From an uncultured Lachnobacterium sp. (GTDB lineage Bacteria > Bacillota > Clostridia > Lachnospirales > Lachnospiraceae): a DNA stretch of 8,975 nt. Both the position numbers and the translations under genes were made by a program. Numbering within the stretch: position 1 is the first letter of the stretch; every line of letters begins with the position of its first letter. Below, piece after piece: positions 1-5,273 of the stretch. The notes beneath the pieces are model-generated. The model did not search any database. It saw only the letters and a program-made list of their open reading frames with translations, and was not told where the DNA came from. The DNA lies in the NCBI GenBank assembly GCA_945971355.1, contig CAMFPD010000079.1:1-8975 (forward strand), read 5' to 3'.

Positions 1-38
1 ACATAGGGCACCATAAGTGTTCTCTACAAATAGGAAAA

Positions 39-58
39 GCGCACAGATTACTGCGCGC
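39..58 (-). terminator. Rho-independent terminator overlapping the ABC-F stop codon
   Basis: On the minus strand an 8-bp GC-rich stem (51-58 pairing with 39-46, one G.U pair) encloses a 4-base loop at 47-50 and is followed by TTTTCCTATTT (38-28). The TAA stop of the ABC-F gene (50-48) lies inside the loop, so the last two codons form part of the stem. It probably ends the four-gene cluster. Positions 1-30 beyond it show nothing recognisable. Confidence 0.7.
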
Positions 59-1916
59 TAATTCTCATGGCCAAATCTTCGAGATACTCCCAGCGGTCCA
101 TCTTCTCCAGAAGGGAAGCCTCGGCAGCCTCCTTCTCCTGAGAGAGTGCATTGAGCTTGCCAAAATCACTGGCAACCGTAAGCATCTTGGCATCAAGCTC
201 CTCAATTTTGGATTCAAGAGCTTCAATTTCAGCCTCAATGGTCTCATATTCTTTTTGTTCCTTGTAGGTGAATTTCAGCTTCTTCTCATGCCCCCAAGTT
301 GCACGAGAATCAACCTTGGCCGGCTTTTCTACTGCATCTATACTTCCTGATACATCAGCTGATGACATAGTCGATGAATCTGTCCCAATAGCAGAGTCAG
401 CAACTATTGAGCCATCTGCTGGTTCAGGTCTCTTTGCCATGTAATCAGTATATCCGCCTTCATACTGAACAATTTTCCCATCCCCCTCAAATGCAAATAT
501 TCTTCTAACAACTCTGTCAAGGAAATATCTGTCATGAGAAACAGTGACAACTATTCCGTCATAGCCATCCAGATAATCCTCCAATATGGCAAGGGTTTCT
601 GTATCCAAATCATTTGTGGGCTCATCTAGTATGAGTACATTAGGAGCTTCCATAAGCACTCTTAGCAGGTGAAGTCTTCTCTTTTCTCCTCCTGACAGTT
701 TACCTACAGGACTGTACTGCTGACTTGGTGGAAACAAAAATCTCTCAAGCATAGCTGATGCGGATACAAGTCCATCCTCTGTCTTCACATATTCCGCCGC
801 ATCTTTTATGTAATCTATTACCTTTTGATTTCCGTCCAGACTTACCTCCTGACCATAATAGCCAATCTTTACAGTTTGTCCTATCTCTATAGTTCCACTG
901 TCTGGAGTTAATTCACCTGCAATCATTTTCATCAGGGTGGTCTTACCGCATCCGTTTCTTCCAACAAACCCTATTCTATCTTTTTTCAGGAAGATATATG
1001 TGAAATCATCTACTATTTTTTTATTGCCAAATGATTTACATATATTATTTAATTCGATGGTGGTTCGCCCCATTCGTGTGGAGATAGATGATAGTTCAAG
1101 CTTCTCATCTATCTGTGGTCCCTTCTGATCTCTCAGAGTCTCGTAACGCTTTATATGTGCTTTCTGCTTGGTGCTTCTTGCCCTCGCACCTCTTTGCATC
1201 CACTCGATTTCCTTGCGAAGCACAGACTGTCTCTTTCGCTCTGTGGCTCTGGCACTGTCCTCTCTTGCTGCCTTTAACTCCAGAAAACCTGAATAGTTTG
1301 TCTCGTAACTATATGTACTTCCCTTATCAATTTCTACAATTCGATTACACACACTGTCCAGGAAATATCTGTCGTGGGTGATCATTATTATGGCACCTCT
1401 AAAACTTCTCAGATAGTTTTCAAGCCACTCTACCATCTCATAGTCCAAATGGTTTGTTGGCTCGTCCAATATCAACACATCACATGGTTTTAACACTGCC
1501 GACACCAGGGCAATTCTCTTTCTCTGTCCTCCTGACAGCTCCCCTGTCTTTTGCAGAAAGTCTGATATTCCAAGTTTCATAAGAAGGGATTTTGCATCGC
1601 TTTCCAAAGACCACCTCAAATGCTCATCCAAATCGGTCATTACAATCTGTTCCATAACCTGGTCTATAACTGATTTATCTGGGTCAAAATCAGGATTCTG
1701 TGACAGGTAATTAATTACAATATGATTTGCCCTTGTCACTGTTCCTTCATCAGGGTCCTCTAGTCCTGCTACAATTTTTAATAAAGTGGACTTTCCTGTA
1801 CCATTGATTCCAATAATTCCTACCTTTTCATTTTCCTGCACATAAAAGGAAGCTTTTGAAAAAAGCTCCCTTTCCGTATAGACCTTTGTAATATTTTCTA
1901 CATTGATTATATTCAT
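48..1916 (-). CDS. ABC-F family ATPase, Uup-like (two ABC domains, C-terminal coiled coil)
   Basis: The 622-residue protein has two ABC ATPase domains and no membrane segment, the hallmark of the ABC-F family, whose members act on ribosomes rather than as transporters. Domain 1 has Walker A GINGTGKS (36-43), signature LSGGQ (127-131), Walker B ending DEPTNHLD (151-158) and switch H181. The linker (about 206-275) is basic and helical, with WMQRGARARSTKQ near 239-251. Domain 2 has Walker A GRNGCGKT (319-326), signature LSGGE (407-411), DEPTNDLD (431-438) and H461. Residues about 497-537 are a Ser/Asp/Ala-rich spacer, and about 551-615 is a Glu/Lys-rich coiled coil like the C-terminal domain of Uup, which binds nucleic acid. 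That tail and the linker favour a Uup-like housekeeping factor over an antibiotic-resistance ABC-F, but substrate assignment is inference. The ATG lies one base after the relQ stop, and an AGAGGA ribosome site sits inside the relQ end, so the two are probably translationally coupled. Confidence 0.93.
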   Translation of the reverse strand: MNIINVENITKVYTERELFSKASFYVQENEKVGIIGINGTGKSTLLKIVAGLEDPDEGTVTRANHIVINYLSQNPDFDPDKSVIDQVMEQIVMTDLDEHLRWSLESDAKSLLMKLGISDFLQKTGELSGGQRKRIALVSAVLKPCDVLILDEPTNHLDYEMVEWLENYLRSFRGAIIMITHDRYFLDSVCNRIVEIDKGSTYSYETNYSGFLELKAAREDSARATERKRQSVLRKEIEWMQRGARARSTKQKAHIKRYETLRDQKGPQIDEKLELSSISTRMGRTTIELNNICKSFGNKKIVDDFTYIFLKKDRIGFVGRNGCGKTTLMKMIAGELTPDSGTIEIGQTVKIGYYGQEVSLDGNQKVIDYIKDAAEYVKTEDGLVSASAMLERFLFPPSQQYSPVGKLSGGEKRRLHLLRVLMEAPNVLILDEPTNDLDTETLAILEDYLDGYDGIVVTVSHDRYFLDRVVRRIFAFEGDGKIVQYEGGYTDYMAKRPEPADGSIVADSAIGTDSSTMSSADVSGSIDAVEKPAKVDSRATWGHEKKLKFTYKEQKEYETIEAEIEALESKIEELDAKMLTVASDFGKLNALSQEKEAAEASLLEKMDRWEYLEDLAMRISAQ

Positions 1917-1917
1917 T

Positions 1918-2580
1918 CTATTCCTCTTTCAGAGATTCCTTTTGCTGTGCCTTTGCCTGAAGTATTGCCTCATTTAGTGACAACATCTTAGCATCCAGTT
2001 CTGTTACAATCTCAGCACATTCTCTCAAATCATGGCTGATGTATTCAGGGGCATGCCCCTCAAATTTATAATATATCTTATGCTCCAGACTTGCCCAGAA
2101 GTCCATTGCTATTGTTCTTATCTGAATTTCTACCTTTGTATCCACAACTCTGTCCGACAGAAAAATCGGAACAGTAACTATCATGTGATAGCTTTTATAT
2201 CCACTGGTCTTTGGATTTTTGATATAATCCTTCACGGAAATCACTGTCAAATCATTCTGTTTTCCAATCATTTCTGCCATCTTATATATATCTGATGTAA
2301 AGGAACACACTATTCTAACTCCAGCTATATCCTTCACATATGACACCATATTTTCAATTGTACTGTCATAGCCTTGCTTTTTCAGCTTCTTCACAATACT
2401 TTCCGGTGTTTTTATTCTTGTCTTTATATACTCGATTGGGTTATAGCTATGTATATGCTTAAACTCATCGTTTAGGATTTCAACCTTAGTCTGCACCTCC
2501 TTAAGTGCAGAATTATATAAAAACATCATAGTTTCCCAACTATCAATGCTCTCATCTAAATGCTCTGGTCTGTTCTCCAT
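1918..2580 (-). CDS. relQ: Small alarmone synthetase, RelQ/YjbM type (GTP pyrophosphokinase)
   Basis: This 220-residue cytosolic protein is a single-domain RelA/SpoT-type synthetase that transfers pyrophosphate from ATP to GTP or GDP to make (p)ppGpp. Visible family motifs are NPIEYIKTRIK (47-57), DIAGVRI (84-90, with the metal-binding Asp84), the substrate loop KTSGYKSYH (124-132) and VEIQIRT (150-156, with the catalytic Glu151), followed by a helical C-terminal tail. It has no HD hydrolase, TGS or ACT domain, and its length matches small alarmone synthetases (about 210-230 residues). The tail, RECAEIVTELDAKM onward, resembles B. subtilis RelQ (YjbM) more than RelP, so RelQ is my choice; this comparison is from memory. 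The ATG is preceded by GGAGG (2588-2592) at 7 bases. It sits 23 bp after the small unknown gene and one base before the ABC-F ATPase. Such enzymes are generally controlled by expression and, for RelQ, allosterically by pppGpp and RNA; no regulatory site is visible here. Confidence 0.92.
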   Translation of the reverse strand: MENRPEHLDESIDSWETMMFLYNSALKEVQTKVEILNDEFKHIHSYNPIEYIKTRIKTPESIVKKLKKQGYDSTIENMVSYVKDIAGVRIVCSFTSDIYKMAEMIGKQNDLTVISVKDYIKNPKTSGYKSYHMIVTVPIFLSDRVVDTKVEIQIRTIAMDFWASLEHKIYYKFEGHAPEYISHDLRECAEIVTELDAKMLSLNEAILQAKAQQKESLKEE

Positions 2581-2603
2581 GAAATTTCCTCCCCATGCAT
2601 ATT

Positions 2604-2864
2604 TTATTCCTCCAGAATATGCATTTCCAAATAATCAAATTCTATCTCTTCTACAAAATTATCCTTTGTAAATTTAGTCACACCACGTTTTGCAAATTCC
2701 TTCACATTATAATCCAGCCAAATAGGTTTTTGTAAATCAAAATCGTAGCATGCCTTCTCCAATGCGTTAAATATTTTATGAGTTCTGGTTTCCTCAGAAT
2801 AATCCTCTATGGTTTCCTCATTGATTAGCCTTGTATCCTTGTATATCTTAAACCAGATTCTCAT
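2604..2864 (-). CDS. Small acidic protein of unknown function (86 residues)
   Basis: I do not recognise a named family. The product begins MRIWFKIYKD and is soluble, acidic and rich in aromatic residues, with no signal peptide or membrane segment. It reads as a short beta-strand start, a helix around NALEKACYDFDL (about 43-54), and an acidic end (EEIEFDYLEMHILEE). The frame is open upstream to an ATG at 2894, but I chose the ATG at 2864 because AAGGAG (2870-2875) lies 5 bases before it, while the longer start would sit inside the methyltransferase gene without such a site. With this start it overlaps the end of that gene by 17 bp (2848-2864), which suggests translational coupling. It resembles short hypothetical proteins that I believe recur in Lachnospiraceae, but I cannot verify this. 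The location between an RNA methyltransferase and an alarmone synthetase hints at a translation-related role, which is inference only. Confidence 0.8.
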   Translation of the reverse strand: MRIWFKIYKDTRLINEETIEDYSEETRTHKIFNALEKACYDFDLQKPIWLDYNVKEFAKRGVTKFTKDNFVEEIEFDYLEMHILEE

Positions 2865-3660
2865 TTTTTCTCCTTCTTTGTCTGTTGCACTCATACATCA
2901 AAAGTGTAGCTGATATTGCAGCATTTAAGGATTCGACCTTTCCTTCCATAGGAATCCTTATGTAAGTATTTGCCATATTTGCAATTTCATCTGAGAGACC
3001 ATTTCCCTCATTTCCAATCATAAATCCACAGGCACCTGTATACTCCGGCTCATCATATGACATGGTTCCTTTTAAATGGGCTGCATACAGTCTTACGCCT
3101 TTCCCTTTAAGAATATCTATCGTATCTTCAAGGTTATCCGATATGTAGTATGGCATTCTGTACAGGCTTCCCATTGTGGAGCGCACTGTCTTTGGATTGT
3201 ACAAATCCACTGTCTGATTATTCATTATAATGCCTGTTATCCCGGCTCCCTCACCGGTTCTTATCATCGTACCGAGATTACCCGGGTCCTGGATACTCTC
3301 CAGGATAAGCAAATGTGTCTCATCTCCTTTAAGAAGCTCCGACAGCTCATAGTGAGGCATCTCAACCACTGCCATTACGCCCTGTGGTGTCTGTGTGTCT
3401 GATATCTGCCTGAATACTGAGTCGCTGACAACCTCAAGCTTTTCCTGTTGTCCTTCCATATATGCATCCATCTCACCCTTATTCTTATCATCTGCATAAA
3501 ATGATTCTGCCACATATACATTTCTCAGTCGTTCCTTCGGCGCCTCATAGAACATTCTAGGTCCTTCCACAACGAATACTCCCTGATTACGGCGTTCCTT
3601 TGCCTTTTTTATCAGCGCCGACAAATTTTTAATTTGCTTACTACTTGTGCTTGTAATCAT
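2848..3660 (-). CDS. TrmH/SpoU-family RNA 2'-O-ribose methyltransferase
   Basis: The 270-residue protein has the layout of the SpoU (SPOUT) methyltransferases, which use S-adenosylmethionine to methylate a ribose 2'-OH in rRNA or tRNA. Residues about 1-100 form the N-terminal substrate-binding domain (EGPRMFYEA at 32-40). The catalytic knot domain follows, with motif 1 DPGNLGTMIRT (125-135, containing the conserved Asn and Arg), motif 2 GFMIGNEGNGL (212-222) and motif 3 IPMEGKVESLNAAISA (236-251), which shape the cofactor-binding trefoil knot. The length fits RlmB/TrmH-type enzymes with the extra N-terminal domain. Which nucleotide it modifies cannot be read from the sequence; 23S rRNA is a common target. 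The ATG is preceded by AGAGG (3666-3670) at 5 bases. It is the first gene of the four-gene cluster, and its coding end overlaps the next gene. Upstream lies the repeat-rich gene-less stretch. Confidence 0.93.
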   Translation of the reverse strand: MITSTSSKQIKNLSALIKKAKERRNQGVFVVEGPRMFYEAPKERLRNVYVAESFYADDKNKGEMDAYMEGQQEKLEVVSDSVFRQISDTQTPQGVMAVVEMPHYELSELLKGDETHLLILESIQDPGNLGTMIRTGEGAGITGIIMNNQTVDLYNPKTVRSTMGSLYRMPYYISDNLEDTIDILKGKGVRLYAAHLKGTMSYDEPEYTGACGFMIGNEGNGLSDEIANMANTYIRIPMEGKVESLNAAISATLLMYECNRQRRRKNENLV

Positions 3661-3750
3661 ATCTTCCTCTCCGTTGCGTTCAGGTGCATCGCCTCTTGCA
3701 TTCTATTTCTATGTTCATCTTATGTATTCATCATGACGAAATGTATTTTT

Positions 3751-3756
3751 ATTATA
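3751..3756 (-). promoter_or_regulatory. Possible -10 box for the methyltransferase-relQ-ABC-F cluster
   Basis: A perfect TATAAT is present on the minus strand about 90 bases upstream of the methyltransferase start. No good -35 box is found at 16-18 bases (the 17-base position reads GTATCT), and no TGn extension is present, so this is weak. It lies in the outer part of repeat copy A, so a repeat-borne promoter is possible. Confidence 0.25.
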
Positions 3757-3763
3757 TTCATGA

Positions 3764-3802
3764 CATGTTACATAGATACATTTTATATTTGATCCGAGTT
3801 CC
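3764..3802 (+). repeat. Repeat arm A (conserved block)
   Basis: This 39-base block begins CATGTTACATAG and ends GATCCGAGTTCC. It is complementary to arm C (4066-4104) at 34 of 39 positions. The five differences are all transitions, which suggests slow decay of once identical copies. The last 18 bases are a perfect match. Confidence 0.8.
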
Positions 3803-3873
3803 AAACATCTGATTGAGTTAATTCTTTGTGTATATATTAGCATGTAAAATATTCTTCCATATACGTAGAGGGA

Positions 3874-3938
3874 CATGTTGCGCAGATGTATTTCATATTT
3901 GGGCCTTGTGAAGGATATTAGATTTTCTTAATGTTCTG
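3874..3938 (+). repeat. Repeat arm B of the 65-bp imperfect palindrome
   Basis: The outer 32 bases (3874-3905) pair with 4073-4104 with 3 mismatches, two of which become G.U pairs in a plus-strand RNA. Bases 3906-3912 are a mismatched internal loop. The inner 26 bases (3913-3938) pair with 4040-4065 at 23 positions. Compared with arm A, arm B keeps the block CGCAGATGTATTTC of arm C but has lost the GATCCGAGTTCC end. Confidence 0.85.
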
Positions 3939-3949
3939 TTTGATAAATA

Positions 3950-4017
3950 GCAACAAAACAACAGGACGTTGTTTTGAGCTCAAGTCGAACCACGGATGGT
4001 GAGTCTTGAGCGGTTGC
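3950..4017. other. Structured core: two hairpins closed by a 5-bp stem
   Basis: GCAAC (3950-3954) pairs with GTTGC (4013-4017). Inside, AAAACAAC (3955-3962) pairs with GTTGTTTT (3968-3975) over a 5-base loop. Then GCTCAAG (3978-3984) pairs with CTTGAGC (4005-4011), with a further 4-bp stem ACCA/TGGT (3989-3992, 3997-4000) around CGGA. Together this makes a three-way-junction-like shape at the tip of the long palindrome. The pairing is mostly Watson-Crick, so it could form in RNA from either strand or in single-stranded DNA. I do not recognise it as a tRNA, known riboswitch or retron RNA. Confidence 0.5.
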
Positions 4018-4039
4018 GTAAAAAATTAGATGCCTTAAT

Positions 4040-4104
4040 CAGAACATTTAGAAAATATTATATCCGGAACTCGGATCAAATATGAAATACATCTGCGTAA
4101 CATG
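4040..4104 (-). repeat. Repeat arm C, inverted partner of arms A and B
   Basis: Read on the minus strand this arm begins CATGTTACGCAG. It matches both arm A (best in the GATCCGAGTTCC block) and arm B (best in the first 27 bases and the inner 26 bases). It is the most complete copy, and it alone can pair with either of the other two. Confidence 0.85.
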
Positions 4105-4154
4105 GCATCAACAATATAAATGAACATTATTTCATGCTACTTTATACACCAATA

Positions 4155-4186
4155 ATGCTCCGAAATCGCAAGCAATCTCGGAGCAT
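4155..4186 (-). terminator. Stem-loop after pfkA, candidate terminator
   Basis: On the minus strand a 12-bp stem (4186-4175 with 4166-4155) with one G.U pair closes an 8-base loop, about 45 bases after the pfkA stop. The G.U would be an A-C mismatch on the other strand, so the structure favours minus-strand RNA. The following sequence (TATTGGTGTAT) has no strong T-run, so termination may be partial or need a factor. Confidence 0.5.
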
Positions 4187-4230
4187 AATCCAGCAAATAA
4201 TTAATTCAAATTTTATCTGACTGCAAACAA

Positions 4231-5202
4231 TTATACAAGACTCCTAGAAATCTCATACATGTACTCGTCTACACCCTTCTGCATTGCAAGTGCCTCATCA
4301 ATATCGAAATCAACGAAATCACCGTTCTTGTGAGCAACTACTCTGTTTGATTTTCCCTCGCAGAGAAGGTCAACAGCCATAGCTCCCATAATTGTAGCAT
4401 ATACACGATCCTTACATGTAGGGCTGCCTCCACGCTGCATATGTCCTAAGATTGTAGCACGTGTCTCTACACCAGTTGCTTCCTCAATTCTCTTTGCCAT
4501 GCTCTGAGAATGTCCAACACCCTCAGCATTGATAATGATGTAATGCTGTTTTCCCATCTCTCGTGCATGTGCAATCTGCTCGATAAGACGCTCCTCATCA
4601 TAATCATACTTCTCTGGAAGAAGAACTTCCTCTGCTCCGTTTGCAAGACCACACCATAATGCGATATGTCCAGCACCACGTCCCATAACCTCAATGATTG
4701 AACATCTCTCATGAGATGTAGATGTATCTCTTACCTTATCAATTGCTTCCATAGCTGTATTACAAGCTGTGTCAAAACCAATAGTATAATCTGTACAAGC
4801 AATATCAAGATCAATTGTTCCCGGAAGACCGATTGTATTGATTCCTAATGCAGCAAGCTTCTGTGCTCCCTGGAAAGATCCGTCTCCACCGATAACTACG
4901 ATAGCATCGATTCCATGCTTCTTACAAATATCAGCACCCTTCTTCTGTCCTTCAGGTGTTACGAACTCCATACAACGAGCTGTCTGCAGAATTGTACCAC
5001 CACGTGAGATTGTATCAGATACGCTCTTAGCATCCATATCAATAATCTCCTCGTTAAGAAGACCAGCATATCCTCTCTTAATACCTTTAACCTTTTTTCC
5101 CTTAGAAAGTGCCTGACGAACAACTGCACGAATTGCAGCATTCATTCCAGGAGCATCTCCACCACTAGTAAGAACAGCAATTGTATTAATCTCTTTTGCC
5201 AT
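4231..5202 (-). CDS. pfkA: ATP-dependent 6-phosphofructokinase
   Basis: The 323-residue protein has the normal length of bacterial PfkA, the cytosolic glycolytic enzyme that phosphorylates fructose 6-phosphate to the 1,6-bisphosphate, usually as a homotetramer. Seen are the nucleotide loop TSGGDAPGMN (12-21), GGDGS (105-109) with Gly112, LPGTIDLD (126-133) with catalytic base Asp131 and with Thr129 and Asp133, SHER with Arg166, MGR (173-175), and QRGGSP (256-261) near the sugar phosphate site. Glycine after the GGD motif and Gly128 where PPi-dependent enzymes carry lysine indicate use of ATP. The family-typical TIDND reads TIDLD; I believe this occurs in other clostridial PfkA proteins and both aspartates are kept, so activity is expected. 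The ATG has GGAGG (5211-5215) 8 bases upstream. The gene lies 71 bp after dnaE with no terminator between, so co-transcription is likely, while a separate promoter is not convincing. Confidence 0.97.
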   Translation of the reverse strand: MAKEINTIAVLTSGGDAPGMNAAIRAVVRQALSKGKKVKGIKRGYAGLLNEEIIDMDAKSVSDTISRGGTILQTARCMEFVTPEGQKKGADICKKHGIDAIVVIGGDGSFQGAQKLAALGINTIGLPGTIDLDIACTDYTIGFDTACNTAMEAIDKVRDTSTSHERCSIIEVMGRGAGHIALWCGLANGAEEVLLPEKYDYDEERLIEQIAHAREMGKQHYIIINAEGVGHSQSMAKRIEEATGVETRATILGHMQRGGSPTCKDRVYATIMGAMAVDLLCEGKSNRVVAHKNGDFVDFDIDEALAMQKGVDEYMYEISRSLV

Positions 5203-5273
5203 TTTTATTTCCTCCGTGTATATAATGTTAAAAATTTATCATTTACAAATAATCTTGTCTTATTGTATACGTT

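Larger units (their letters stand above)
3732..4136. repeat. Composite foldback repeat: two direct and one inverted copy of a ~110-bp unit around a hairpin core
   Basis: Three degenerate copies are seen: A (3732-3840, plus), B (3841-3950, plus) and C (about 4021-4136, minus). Each starts with CATG and has a second CATGTT about 32 bases inside. B and C form a 65-bp imperfect palindrome (3874-3938 against 4040-4104) with 54 of 65 positions complementary and no gaps. A and C match 34 of 39 in 3764-3802 against 4066-4104, and 21 of 32 in the outer part 3732-3763 against 4105-4136. Past position 3802 copy A resembles C only with gaps, as if about 16 bases were lost. A and B share the 110-base spacing of their CATGTT boxes. 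No target-site duplication, transposase or known family could be identified. A MITE-like or foldback element and a structured RNA are both possible. Confidence 0.75.
3661..4230. other. 570-bp gene-less region between pfkA and the methyltransferase gene
   Basis: No supported coding region occurs on either strand. The minus-strand 3' flank of pfkA (4230-4187) is AT-rich, then comes a stem-loop (4155-4186). Positions 3732-4136 are filled by the three-copy repeat described separately. The last 70 bases before the methyltransferase hold its ribosome site and no other clear signal. Confidence 0.85.

Noticed and set aside
178..2005. Shared heptapeptide ELDAKML in the tails of RelQ and the ABC-F protein
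   Set aside because: Both lie in Glu/Lys/Leu-rich helical tails and the surrounding DNA is not similar, so coincidence is the simplest explanation.
2865..2894. Upstream ATG (2894) extending the small protein by 10 residues
   Set aside because: It lies within the methyltransferase coding end without a good ribosome site, while the ATG at 2864 has AAGGAG at 5 bases.
3950..4017. tRNA, retron RNA or CRISPR reading of the hairpin core
   Set aside because: There is no acceptor stem with CCA or anticodon arm layout, no reverse transcriptase gene nearby, and no regularly spaced identical repeats; the minus-strand GGTTCGA alone is not enough for a tRNA.
5219..5248. TTGTAA and TATATA pair before pfkA as a promoter
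   Set aside because: Transcription would begin inside the pfkA ribosome binding site (5211-5215), and both boxes are weak.
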